Of a stretch of DNA of 64,000 nucleotides, positions 1-10,800 are shown piece after piece. A program made the position numbers and the translations under genes. The DNA comes from Daphnia carinata. Lineage: Eukaryota > Arthropoda > Branchiopoda > Diplostraca > Daphniidae. Each line of letters starts with the position of its first letter. The stretch's first letter is position 1. Where the stretch lies: positions 9,212,449-9,276,448 of the forward strand of contig NC_081335.1 of NCBI RefSeq assembly GCF_022539665.2, given 5' to 3'. Under the pieces are notes generated by a model, which saw only the letters and a program-made list of their open reading frames with translations, did not search any database and was not told the origin of the DNA.

Positions 1-369
1 ATAACCTACTGCTATAAATGATTTTGTTCGTTCTTCGTGTCCTGTTTTCACCTTTTGTACATTTTCAAGCAGCTATTGATTACCTAATTACACATGACAT
101 ACTACATTGAGATATAAGGAAGCTTTACACTTTACGTTAGCAAAGCTACTAATAATGACAAATCAATTTTCTACTACGACGGATTTTTTTTTATGAGAGT
201 CTCTTATTAGTGAAGACACTAAACCTTTTAAATTGAATCTAAGATTTTTTTTCTTCAAATTTTCCACGATCATGGAAGGCATATCAGTGTATTTTTCTAA
301 AAAACTATCACGACATGGCTGCACATGAAAGAACACAAGTTTAGCTGATCCATCAGTCAGTATCAGTTT

Positions 370-2420
370 TTCATGCGATAAATTTGCCTTTTTTCTTTAG
401 TTTATTCACTTTATGTTCTTTCTTTTCAGTTTTCTTTTTCTTAATGTTGGCTTTTCTCCTTTTCTGTTGTTATTCCCTTCTCTTTTCCTTTTCTTCGATT
501 CGTTCAGCGCAATTTTTGTTACTCTCTGATTTGATTTGATCTCGTTCATTATTCGGTTTGGCAAGCAATTCCACATAGTCTTTTACCTATTGCAATACAG
601 AAAGGTTAAAAGTTTTCAAGATCTTACAAATATTTTTGTCAAATTGAAAGTTTACCTGAAAACCTTCAGCTATTTGCAGAGCACCATTTCGTGCCTGTTT
701 CTCTTCAATACTTCTTGCATTTTCAACTTCAGCTTGGCCTACCAAGATTTTCATTTTTGGTTTAAGTTTTATTTTCTTTCATTTTAATCGTTGCCACTTC
801 TGGATCTAAAGTGGTCTTATTCAGAATGGGTGAGGAATTAGATAGTTCTCCAAAGTCAAATTTGCCGGAAACTAGGCAGCCTCCACTGTTAAAAATTGGT
901 GTTGCCAGTGTACTTGCTAGTCTTGCTTCAGGAATTTCTGTTTTAACAAACTCTGAAAGACCAGAGGTTGATGACACAGATGCTACCTTGGTGGCTCGAG
1001 CATGTTTGGCAATTCAGGACCTCTTCTTCTTACTTTTCCTTTTTAATTTCTTGTTCATTCCCTCTAACTTCCGTTTAAGTTTGATTTTCGTTGTCTTATC
1101 AGACAATTCCAGCTTTTTCCCTGAAAATCAATGGAATAAACTGGCCGGTCTTCCTTAAATGTAAATGTTAACACATACCTGTTAAGTGTGAGGTGTTCAT
1201 TCGGTTTATGTTCTTTATTTTCAGTTTTCTTTTTCTTAGTGTTTGCTTTTCTCGTTTTCTGTTGTTATTCCTTTCTCTTGTCCTATTCTTCGATGCGTTC
1301 AGCCAACTTCTTTTACAATTTGATTTGATTTCATCTTGTTTCTTAATAGATTTAGCAAGCAATTCCACATTGTTTTTCACCTATTGCAATACAGAAAGGT
1401 TAAATTATTTAAAATCTTAAAAATATGTTTGTCAAATTGAAAGTTTACCTGAAAACCTTCTGCTCTTTGCAGAGCACCTTTTGACGCCTGTTTCTCTTCA
1501 ATACTTCTCGCATTCAACTTCAGTGTGGCCATCCAAGATTTTCACTTTGGCTTTGAGTTTTTTTTTTTATCGTTGCCACTTTTGAATCTAAAGTGGTCTT
1601 GTTCAGAATGGGTGAGGGATAAGATAGTTCTCCTAAATCAAATTTGTTGAATACTAGGCAGCCTTCACTGTTGAAAATTTGTGTTAGCAGTGTACTTGTT
1701 GGTCTTGGTTCAGGAATACCTGTTTTGACAAACTCTGTCGGATCAGAGGTTGATGACACTGATGCTGCCTCGGTGGCTTGTGCAAGTTTGGCAATTCAGG
1801 ACCACTTCTTGTTATTTTTCTTTTTTAATTTCTTCTTCTTCAATTTTTCTAACTCCTTTTAAGTTTGGTTTTCATTGTTCTATCAGACAAATCCAGCCTT
1901 TTCCCTGAAAATGGATGGAATAAGCTGGTCAGTCTTCCTTGAACGTAAAGATCAACACATACCTGTTAAGTGTGAGGTGTTAGCTGCTAGACATTCTTCT
2001 TGTTCAACACCAACCTTATTGCTATTGAGATCGTCAACTGTAGATACACTTTCAGTTGGAATGTTGGTCAATAAGCTAGCAATGAAAAACTCTTCAGGAG
2101 AGAGTTGCTTTTTAAGAGCGACGATGTCAATGGACCCTCGCGTTTTATAAGGCTCTTGATTTTTAGGGTCCTCATTTCCTACAAATTTTGTTTAGACGTC
2201 ACTTTCAAGTTCTTGTTTTCTCTTTTTCTATTTACAAAAACTGCCTCTCATATTATAACCTTTAAACTTTATTATTATTTACCTTGATCTCTCAACATTA
2301 TCACTGATCACTCCATAGATCAAACTATACGAAACAATAAGTCTATTGTTATTTTCTTTAGGGAACGGCATTTTGAAGCCAAATCTAGCGTCAGGACGCC
2401 ACAAACAATGGCGGACGGTG
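370..2420 (-). pseudogene. Exon-like Lys/Glu-rich coding repeats, left arm
   Basis: Read on the minus strand, the arm shows a chain of exon-like blocks: an N-terminal block near 2340-2400, a block near 1970-2150 ending at a good donor (CAG/GTATGTG), then twice a block with a basic coiled-coil start, an SSTS...EFVKT...P segment (762-977 and 1520-1759), an ATIKKK segment and a second K/E-rich block (about 410-580 and 1200-1400) behind an acceptor-like TTGCAATAG. The same reading frame is conserved between units and arms, although in-frame stops interrupt several blocks. I do not recognise the family. The repetition of whole exon sets suggests exon shuffling or a repeat-bearing coiled-coil protein; it may be dead. 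Confidence 0.45.
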
Positions 2421-2579
2421 GAAAGCTGTTATTAAAACTTTTAGCTAAAGCTTTATTAAATTCAACAAAATTTAGTTCCTTTGTTATTGTTCTATTATTA
2501 TAATTCATTATTATTGTTATACAAAGGAACTAAATTTTGTTGAATTTGTAATAAAAGAATTAAAAATTTTAAAAATTTT

Positions 2580-4560
2580 ATGTTAAAAACCGTCCGCCAT
2601 TGTTTGTGGCGTCCTGACGCTAGATTTGACTTGAAAATGCCGTTCCCTGAAGAAAATAACAATAGACTTGTTTCGTATAGTTTGATCTATGGAGTGATCA
2701 GTGATAATGTTGAGAAATCAAGGTATATAATAATAAAGTTTAAAGGTTATAATATGAGAGGCAGTTTTTGTAAATGGAAAAAGAGAAAACAAGAACTTGA
2801 AAGTGTCGTCTAAACAAAATTAATAGGAAATGAGAACCCAAAAAATCATGATTTCTAGCTTATTGACCAACATTCCAATTGAAAGTGTATCTACAGTTGA
2901 CGATCTCAATAGCAATAAGGTTGGTGTTGAACAGGAAGAATGTCTAGCAGCTAACACCTCACACTTAACAGGTATGTGTTAATCTTTACGTTTAAGGAAG
3001 ACGGGCCAGCTTATTCCATCTATTTTCAGGGAAAAGGCTGGATTTGTCTGATAGAACAATGAAAACCAAACTTAAAAGGAGTTAGAAAAATTGAAGAAGA
3101 AGAAATTAAAAAAGAAAAATAACAAGAAGTGGTCCTGAATTGCCCAACTTGCACAAGCCACCGAGGCAGCATCAGTGTCATCAACCTCTGATCCCACAGA
3201 GTTTGTCAAAACAGGTATTCCTGAACCAAGACCAACAAGTACACCGCTAACACCAATTTTCAACAGCGAAGGCTGCCTAGTATTCAGCAAATTTGATTTA
3301 GGAGAACTATCTAATCCCTCACCCATTCTGAACAAGAACACTTTAGATTGAAAAGTAGCAACGATAAAAAAAAACTCAAAGCCAAAGTGAAAATCTTGGA
3401 TGGCCAAGCTGAAGTTGGAATGTGAGAAGTATTGAAGAGAAACAGGCATGAAAAGATGCTTTGCAAACAGCTGAAGGTTTTCAGGTAACCTTTCAATTTG
3501 ACATACATATTTGTAAGATCTTAAATAATTTTAACCTTTCTGTATTGCAATAGGTAAAAAACAATGTGGAATGGCTTGCTAAATCTATTATGAAACAAGA
3601 TGAAATCAAATCAGATAGTAAAAAGAAGTTGGCTGAACGCATCGAAGAATAGGAAAAGAGAAAGGAATAACAACAGAAAACGAGAAAAGCCAACATTAAG
3701 AAAAAGAAAACTGAGAAGAAAGAACATAAACTGAATGAACGCCTCACACTTAACAGGTATGTGTTAACATTTACATTTAAGGAAGACCGGCCAGTTTATT
3801 CCATTGATTTTCAGGGGAAAAGCTGGAATTGTCTGATAAGACAACGAAAATCCAATTTAAACGGAAGTTAGAGGGAATGAAGAAGAAATTAAAAAGAAAA
3901 AGTAAGAAGAAGAGGTCCTGAATTGCCAAACATGCTCGAGCCACCAAGGCAGTATCTGTGTCATCAACCTCTGGTCTTTCAGAGTTTGTTAAAACAGAAA
4001 TTCCTCAACCAAGACTAGCAAGTACACTGGCAACACCAATTTTTAACAGTGAAGGCTGCCTAGTTTCCAGCAAATGTGATTTTGGAGAACTATCTAATTC
4101 CTCACCCATTCTGAAAAAGACCACTTTATATCCAGAAGTGGCAACGATTAAAATGAAAGAAAATAAAACTTAAACCAAAAATGAATATCTTGGTAGGCCA
4201 AGCTGAAGCTGAGAATGCAAGAAGCATTGAAGAAAAACAGGCATGAAATGGTGCTCTGCAAATAGCTGAAGGTTTTCAGGTAAACTTTCAATTTGACAAA
4301 AATATTTGTAAGATCTTCAAAACTTTTAACCTTTCTGTATTGTAATAGGTAAAAGACTATGTGGAATTGCTTGCCAAATCAATTAATGAACGAGATCAAA
4401 TCAGAAAGTAACATAAATTGCGCTGAACGAATCGAAGAAAAGGAAAAGAGAAAGGAATAACAACAGAAAAAGAGAAAAGCCAACATTAAGAAAAATAAAA
4501 CTGAAAAGAAAGAACATAAAGTGAATAAACTAAAGAAAAAAGGCAAATTTACCGTATGAA
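2580..4560 (+). pseudogene. Exon-like Lys/Glu-rich coding repeats, right arm
   Basis: This is the mirror copy of the left-arm coding blocks on the plus strand. Blocks lie at 2580-2700, 2850-2965, 3030-3490, 3550-3740, 3810-4280 and 4350-4520, with plausible GT donors (for example 2965 and 3490) and AG acceptors. The segment at 3958-4173 matches 762-977 of the other arm almost residue for residue. Stop codons occur at equivalent places in most units (for example after the EEKQA motif), which points to duplication after the lesions arose, or to a mistaken exon boundary. Product unknown. Confidence 0.4.
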
Positions 4561-4930
4561 AGACTGATACTGACTCATGGATGAGCTAAACTCTTGTTCT
4601 TTCATGTGCAGCCATGTCGTGATAGTTTTATAGAAAAATACACTGGCATGCCTTCCATGATCGTGGAAAATTTGAAGAAAAAATATCTTAGATTCATTTA
4701 AAAAGGTTTAGTGTCTTCACTAATAACAGACTCATTTAAAAAAAAAGTCCGTCATGGTAGAAAATTGATTTGTCATTATTAGTAGCTTTGTTAACGTAAA
4801 GTGTAAAGCTTCCTTATATCTCAATGTATTATGTGATGTGTAATTAGGTAATCAATAGCTGCTTGAAAATGTGCAAAAGGTGAAAACAGGACACGAAGAA
4901 CGAACAGAATTACTTATAGCAGTAGGTTAT

Positions 4931-5608
4931 GATTTTAATATATTTATTGGGCTCTTTGTAATTGTTAAAAGAATTGAAAATGTATAAGGAATAAATGGTA
5001 TTAGAATCAATATTGAATTACATAATCTTTGTTTTGGTCCTTGCCTCAGACGATAATTTAAGTTTGTAATATTATTCCTATAAACATTATTTATCAAATG
5101 TTAATGATAATAAACTAGTCTTCGTGGTAACATATATTTTTGTTCCCAGCAACCACAAAAGCCCCGCGGAACTCATTCAGTTTCCGTATTCCCAACGAAT
5201 CAGTGGTCTTTACCTATGGCATAAGTATCGACAAAAAGAAGCTATATGGGAGATGGACTGGGGGTTGGGGGAATAATGAAAGAGGGTGGACAGAACAAGG
5301 CTAAGTGCGAAAAACATTTATTTTTTGTATTATATTTAAAAAAGCGATGGTAGTTCAATAAACAAAAATTGTGAAAAATGAACTTTATTAAACGGGATAT
5401 TAGCAATATATAAATACTAATATAATTCGAAATTAGATTGCAACCGAATAAATAATCAAAGATTAACTAGCGTACAAACGCTAACATTGTTTGATCTCTG
5501 CAAACCTAAAAGAAAATCACGGTTTCAGCAACCTTTGTACATTCCAAATTCCACGGAATAGGAGGTGGGAAATACAATTTTCGAAACAAACATAAAGTTT
5601 GTAAGAAA
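4931..5608. other. AT-rich spacer, no gene seen
   Basis: The first ~105 bases repeat at 63894-64000, so they belong to the duplicated flank of the palindrome. The rest, including 5100-5600, is AT-rich and shows no convincing coding or RNA feature. Confidence 0.5.
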
Positions 5609-5765
5609 ATGGAAATTGAGCGGAGAAAAAGGCCCACTGGAGAAAAAGGCCCACTTTTGAATTTGGAAAAAAGTGGGCCTTTTTCGTATGGGCCTTTTTC
5701 GTCTGGGCCTTTTTCGCGGGCCTTTTTCGTCTGGGCCTTTTTCGTCTGGGCCTTTTTCTCCGACC
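5609..5765. repeat. Inverted word-repeat island built from AAAAAGGCCCA
   Basis: The 11-mer AAAAAGGCCCA occurs twice in one orientation (5625-5660) and its complement TGGGCCTTTTT about six times after 5675, so the island can fold into hairpins. It abuts the truncated 5' end of element A1 and is accidentally in frame with gag, giving an artificial N-terminus. Confidence 0.8.
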
Positions 5766-6976
5766 TCCCTGATAAACTAATAACAGAATGGCTGAAGGAC
5801 GCCGAACATGTCGCACGCAACAACGACTGGGACGACAACCAAAAAATACGATTCTTCTCTGACAGACTAAAAGGCGATGCCTTAGAATGGCATGGAAACT
5901 ACGTGGAAGAGCAAGGTGACGAATTAAGTTATGACGAATGGAAAACTGCCATTATTGCAAGATTCCAGGATGCATACGACTTAGCAGCACAAAGAAAAAA
6001 GTTATCCACGCTAAAACAAAAACCTGAAGAGAAATGCAAAGCCTTTATTTCAAGAATCAACAGTCTCTATGAGTCCATTGAAGGCAAAGAAGAAAAATCT
6101 GACCAAAACCAGACCATAGTTGAAGGTCGACTCATAAACACAGTCAAAAGAATGAGAGATTATACCAAAATCAAAATTCTGATGCAAGGCATTTTACCAA
6201 AATTCAGAGCAGAGCTCTATTTTCGAATGCCCGAAGACCCTGAAGATTTTGATCAGCTTTGTAAACAATTAATCATATCCGAAGGTATCCTATATAGCAA
6301 GGAAACTGCAGAAGATAAGGAAATAAATGCGGTGATAGCAGGGATAACGCATCACGAGAAACAACAAGACAACGAACTTTCACAACAAAAGACAGAAATT
6401 GAATTCTTAAAACAAAAAATTCAGGAACTGGAAAAAACTAATAAAAACCGTAACTTGGCACAGGATACTGATATAACCATAGCAGCAGCAGATCGATACG
6501 AACCAAGATCCTCACGATCAAGTGATCGGTACTCCAGATCACAAAATCCGCGAGTTCGATTCGACGACAGATCAAATAGCAGAGGCCCCAGTAGTGACCG
6601 AAATTTCGGCCGTAGCAGGGAGAACAGCCCATACCGCAACAATTAAACTTCACCACGAAGACAAGGTACTTCCCCAGGGTATCGACAACCCAATTACCCT
6701 TCATATCAACAAACACAGAGACCTTCATACAACAACGGACCGACCCATTACAATCAACCACACTTTCAACCGAGCAACAATCAACAAGCGTATCACCAAA
6801 ACCCAGGTTATCCACGACAATACCCGCAGCAACGACAAAACCAGCCGAACACCCACGACACTCTTGGAAATAAGATTATTATCTGTTACAAGTGCAATAA
6901 AAAAGGACACATTGCACGAGAATGTTGGACAGATATGGCACGTATCAACAACCCGAACCACCGTCCAATGCAGTAA
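5766..6976 (+). pseudogene. gag: gag of element A1, 5' truncated, one premature stop
   Basis: The open part (to 6646) carries a gypsy-type capsid region with a retrotransposon-gag signature around 5860-6060 (EWHGNY, then YDEWKTAIIARFQDAYD), a C-terminal coiled coil near 6370-6450 and an Arg/Ser-rich tail. A TAA at 6644-6646 stops the frame; the second copy has TAT there. The same frame then stays open to 6974 and contains the zinc knuckle CYKCNKKGHIARECW at 6884-6928, a normal CCHC nucleic-acid-binding box. The apparent start at 5609 lies in a repeat island and is not the native start. In an intact element this protein would form the particle and bind RNA. Confidence 0.85.
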
Positions 6977-7476
6977 ACACAATATCCCTACCAACCAACC
7001 CTCTAACACAAAATTTAGAAATAGCGATACCCAAACTAATCCGTATACCAGTAAGAATTTTTGGACAAGAAATTAACGCTTTAGTAGACACAGGAGCAGC
7101 AGCCAGTTTAGTATCAGATAAAGTATTTTTTAAGAAGAGGGAAAAACTCGAAGAAATTAAAAATACTCCCTCGCCGATATTTAGGACAGTATCAGGAGAA
7201 ATCTTAAACTCAAAAGGAAAATTTAGATTTTCAATTGTCATTAACAGCAGTCACGTCATTAAGCATGATTTCTTTATCATGGAAAACTTAAATGAAAATT
7301 GTATCTTAGGATTAGACTTCTTATCAAGCAACAATGTAAAAATTAATACCAAAAACAGGCAGATCAATTACGATCATTCCGGTGTAGAACATACCTTTAG
7401 AAATAACATACTCCCAATATACAGCATAACATTTGGCAAAGTCGGCATTCATATTCCACTCCGCCCAAACCGTTAA
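6922..7476 (+). CDS. pol: pol, protease segment of element A1
   Basis: This frame overlaps the end of gag (open from 6901; gag ends at 6976) and lies -1 relative to it, the usual gypsy arrangement for frameshift expression. I see no canonical slippery heptamer in the overlap; an A-run at 6899-6904 sits at its start. The aspartic protease motif ALVDTGAAASLVS is at 7077-7115, followed by the expected second motif ILGLDFL near 7305. A TAA at 7474-7476 ends the frame, but the following codons to 7638 stay open in the same frame and run into reverse transcriptase, so this is one pol interrupted by one stop. The second copy is deleted here, so the ancestral codon cannot be read from it. Confidence 0.85.
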   Translation: MLDRYGTYQQPEPPSNAVNTISLPTNPLTQNLEIAIPKLIRIPVRIFGQEINALVDTGAAASLVSDKVFFKKREKLEEIKNTPSPIFRTVSGEILNSKGKFRFSIVINSSHVIKHDFFIMENLNENCILGLDFLSSNNVKINTKNRQINYDHSGVEHTFRNNILPIYSITFGKVGIHIPLRPNR

Positions 7477-7638
7477 TCAGACTATAACGACAACCACGAT
7501 TTAACAGAAGCAGATTATCGCAACCTAGAATCTTTCTCCCAATCAGAAACTGACAAGAAAAATAAGCGAATTGGACAAACCCAAGAAAGTACAGCGACTA
7601 ACATTTCCGACGAGATACAAATTAAAATTGAAAATCTA

Positions 7639-10600
7639 TTGAAAAAACACGAAACCCTATTTGCTGAAAGAGAATCAGATTTAGGTCTAGCAACTGATGT
7701 AAAACACTCCATTAACATAGGATACAACGCCCCAATTACGCAACGATTGCGCAGAACACCAGAAGCATTAAAACTAATCGTCAAGACAAAAATAGATGTA
7801 ATGATGAGTAACAATATCATTAGAGAAAGTCACAGCCCATTTGCAGCAGCAATTGTAATGGTCCCCAAAAAAGATGGAGAAATGCGTATGTGTATTGACT
7901 ATAGGGCACTTAACAAAATAACAGTAAAAGACAAATACCCATTACCAAGAATCGACGACACCATTGATGCATTGAGCGGATCGGTTTACTTCTCAACATT
8001 GGACTTACTGAGTGGCTACTGGCAGATCGAGATAGAAGAAAGCGACAAACACAAAACCGCCTTCATCTGTGAACTTGGACAATACGAATTTAATAGAATG
8101 CCATTTGGACTAACAAATGCACCAAGCACTTTTCAACGAGCAATGAACAACATATTGAAATCAGTATTGTTCAGGTTCGCATTGGTTTACCTGGATGACA
8201 TCATAGTGTTCAGTAATAATATTGCTGAACATGTGATACATCTAGAAGCAGTGTTTAAACTTCTTAAAGACGCAGGACTAAAATTAAAAAGAAAGAAATG
8301 CGAATTTTTCAAAGAAGAATTAGACTATTTAGGATATATTGTTTCGAAAAAAGGAATAACGCCGAGTACAAAAAAGTTAGAAGTAAACATCAAATACCCA
8401 GCTCCCAAAAACGTGAAAGAATTGAGCTCATTTCTAGGTTTGGCTAGCTATTACAGAAAGTTCATCAGGGCTTTTGCTGATAAAGCCCACCCACTGACAG
8501 CGCTAACGAGAAAATCAGCCGAGTGGAAATGGGGAGAGGAACAAAGGGACGCCTTTGATTGTATCAAGAACTGTCTCATAACTAGACCTATCCTAGGGTA
8601 TCCAGATTTCACGCGCGAATTTATCATCTACACAGATGCCTCAGGATACGGTATAGGAGCAGTCTTGGCTCAGATGCAAACTCTACCTCAATCAGCGGAT
8701 TCAGCGGAGTCCGACGTACAGGAACCCCGTGAATCAGACGGCGCGGAAGTCGTCATAGCGTATAGCTCTAAACATCTGAACGACCGCGAAGCCAAGTGGT
8801 CAACCACAGAGAAAGAGGCTTACGCCATCATCCACGCAATTGACGTATTTAGAACGTATCTATACGGACGCAGATTCACCGTATTTACAGACCATAGACC
8901 TTTAGAATGGTTAATGAGCAAGACAGAACCCGCAGGAAGATTAGCTAGATGGGCACTAAAAATACAAGAATTCGACATCGTCATTGGGTACCGGCCTGGG
9001 AAGTCGCACCAAAATGCAGACACCCTAAGCCGTATTCCCATAGTGCCAATAGCACGAGTAGAAACAAGGGCAATGGAAAGAGGAACTGTCATAAGAGAGC
9101 TAGAAAATATTCGAAAAGAAGGTGAAAATCTAAAAGAAAAACTAAGGATTAAAAGATTAAAGAAACAAGAACAGCTGGAGAAAGAAAACGAAAGTATTCA
9201 AAAAGAAAACGAAAGTTTTGAGAGGGAAAGTCAAAGGAAGAGCGTAGGTTTCGAAAGAGAAATTGGAAGTGAAAGTAAAAGGTCTGAGAAAGAAGACAGA
9301 TGGATAGAATTACAGCAAGCAGATAAGTATTGTCAAAAACTAATGATGGAAATACAAGAAGATAGCCAGAAAAATAGAAATAAAAGATTCTCAAGCAACT
9401 TTATAATCAATGAAAAGGGTCTATTAACAGATAGACAAGGAAAATTAGTAGTCCCTGTACCTTTAATCGACGGAATTTTACGAGCAAATCATGATCACAT
9501 GATGGCAGGGCATTTAGGAATCGAAAAAACAATAGCCAGACTTAGAGAACAATACTTCTTCCCATACATGCGACAAAACGTAACAGAACACATCAAAAAT
9601 TGCCTTAAATGCGCAAAACGCAAGGCTGTGGGAGGAAGTAAAGCACCATTGCAACCTATGCCTCCAGCCGAAAGGGTGTGGGAAAGACTTGCGATGGATA
9701 TTGTGGGTCCCGTTAAAGAAAGCGCAAAGGGACATAAGTATATTTTAGTCCTATCAGATTATGCCAGTCGTTTCGTCTTCACGGTTCCAATGAGAGATCA
9801 AACTGCCCAAACAATTGCTACAATATTGGTTAATGATATTTACACCAAATATGGATCCCCTGAAGTAGTCTTAACGGATCAAGGAACTAATTTCCTGTCG
9901 AGCTTAATCCAAGATATTTGCAAATTATTTAAAATCAAACAAATCAGAACAACAGCATACCATCCCCAGACAGACGGATTAGTAGAACGATTTAACAGAA
10001 CTCTATGTGACATGTTGGGTTGCTACGTAACGGATGAACCAGAAAATTGGGACAAATATCTACCATTTGTCACATTCGCTTACAACACAGCGAAGCAGTC
10101 AACACTGCAACAAAACCCATTCTTTCTATTCTTCGGGAGACAACCAGTGCTCCCAAACGACATCAAAATAGACAGGCGATACGAAACATACGAGGATACC
10201 AGTGTAATGTACTCACACCAATGGAAAAAGGCTCAGCAACTAGCAAAGGAACACCTATTTCGGGCACAGACAAAACAAAAAAGATATTACGACAAAGGAA
10301 CACAAGCAATCAAATATAACATTGGTGACTTTGTGCTACTGAAAGCTCCACCAACTGCCGGAAAATTCATCAACAGGTGGAATGGACCGTTCAAAATCAT
10401 CAGAAATTTCTCAAATCTCACTTATGAGATTCAACACGCGAGCAATGAAAAACTAAAATCAGTGGTACACGTCAACCGCCTAAAACTCTACGTCCCGGCA
10501 AACCAAGAAACAGAAAAATTATCTAGTGTTCCACAACAACCAAGAAGTGAAACAGTGCGACGAGGACCAGGCAGACCAAGAAACAACTTCATCAACAACA

Positions 10601-10776
10601 AAAGAATACCTGTCCGTAGAGCGTGTTGGCATCCACATCATCATGCAGCAGAAACGAAAAATTGTAAAATCATCGCACCAAATCTCCCCGGTCCTATACC
10701 AATTAATCCTGCACACACTAGAATGACGAATCCACGATACAACTTACGGCAACGCAACGAAGTCTCGAGATTCTAA
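7639..10776 (+). CDS. pol: pol: reverse transcriptase, RNase H, integrase (element A1)
   Basis: The protein of 1045 residues (start taken as first ATG after the stop at 7474; the real polyprotein begins upstream) has RT with YLDD at residues 184-187, RNase H with TDASGYG near 332 and FTDHRPLEWL near 417, and integrase with an HHCC zinc box (about 617-660) and the catalytic triad D687, D747, E783 (D-59-D-35-E). A GPF module (about 913) and VHVNRLKLY follow. Two oddities: an 80-residue Glu/Lys-rich coiled-coil stretch (about 475-560) separates RNase H from integrase, and the tail has an AT-hook-like RRGPGRPRN near 973. The frame is intact. It would copy and integrate the element; it closely matches the broken second copy. 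Confidence 0.95.
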   Translation: MKKHETLFAERESDLGLATDVKHSINIGYNAPITQRLRRTPEALKLIVKTKIDVMMSNNIIRESHSPFAAAIVMVPKKDGEMRMCIDYRALNKITVKDKYPLPRIDDTIDALSGSVYFSTLDLLSGYWQIEIEESDKHKTAFICELGQYEFNRMPFGLTNAPSTFQRAMNNILKSVLFRFALVYLDDIIVFSNNIAEHVIHLEAVFKLLKDAGLKLKRKKCEFFKEELDYLGYIVSKKGITPSTKKLEVNIKYPAPKNVKELSSFLGLASYYRKFIRAFADKAHPLTALTRKSAEWKWGEEQRDAFDCIKNCLITRPILGYPDFTREFIIYTDASGYGIGAVLAQMQTLPQSADSAESDVQEPRESDGAEVVIAYSSKHLNDREAKWSTTEKEAYAIIHAIDVFRTYLYGRRFTVFTDHRPLEWLMSKTEPAGRLARWALKIQEFDIVIGYRPGKSHQNADTLSRIPIVPIARVETRAMERGTVIRELENIRKEGENLKEKLRIKRLKKQEQLEKENESIQKENESFERESQRKSVGFEREIGSESKRSEKEDRWIELQQADKYCQKLMMEIQEDSQKNRNKRFSSNFIINEKGLLTDRQGKLVVPVPLIDGILRANHDHMMAGHLGIEKTIARLREQYFFPYMRQNVTEHIKNCLKCAKRKAVGGSKAPLQPMPPAERVWERLAMDIVGPVKESAKGHKYILVLSDYASRFVFTVPMRDQTAQTIATILVNDIYTKYGSPEVVLTDQGTNFLSSLIQDICKLFKIKQIRTTAYHPQTDGLVERFNRTLCDMLGCYVTDEPENWDKYLPFVTFAYNTAKQSTLQQNPFFLFFGRQPVLPNDIKIDRRYETYEDTSVMYSHQWKKAQQLAKEHLFRAQTKQKRYYDKGTQAIKYNIGDFVLLKAPPTAGKFINRWNGPFKIIRNFSNLTYEIQHASNEKLKSVVHVNRLKLYVPANQETEKLSSVPQQPRSETVRRGPGRPRNNFINNKRIPVRRACWHPHHHAAETKNCKIIAPNLPGPIPINPAHTRMTNPRYNLRQRNEVSRF

Positions 10777-10783
10777 AACGCCC

Positions 10784-10800
10784 AAATTTTCTTTTCGCAG
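10784..10800 (+). promoter_or_regulatory. Splice acceptor directly before env ATG
   Basis: A pyrimidine-rich tract ending TTTTCTTTTCGCAG touches the env ATG at 10801. Envelope genes of retrovirus-like elements are normally made from a spliced mRNA, so this is the likely acceptor. The donor would be in the leader, which this copy lacks. Confidence 0.6.

Larger units (their letters stand above)
1..4930. repeat. Giant palindrome (fold-back) with ~2.4 kb arms
   Basis: The first bases of the window are the reverse complement of 4905-4929, and the match continues inward to a centre at about 2487-2521, where the same 30-odd bases flank an AT-rich spacer in opposite orientation. The arms are therefore about 1-2486 and 2522-4930. 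Each arm contains two tandem copies of a ~0.8 kb unit (about 370-1195 and 1195-1990 on the left; 2940-3740 and 3740-4560 on the right). Arm identity is high but not perfect. The left end coincides with the window edge, so the palindrome may extend further left. A related partial copy lies at 60770-64000. No transposase is recognisable; a fold-back transposon or a palindromic gene duplication both fit. Confidence 0.85.

Noticed and set aside
1-4930. CRISPR-like or telomeric repeats
   Set aside because: The repeats are long exon-like units, not short spaced direct repeats; genome is eukaryotic.
5506-5838. Minus-strand frames with KKAQTKKA repeats
   Set aside because: They read through the AAAAAGGCCCA island; the repeat words create them.
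6896-6906. Canonical -1 slippery heptamer for gag-pol
   Set aside because: The A-run is preceded by T in the gag frame (T AAA AAA), not the X XXY YYZ pattern; only overlap and frame relation support frameshifting.
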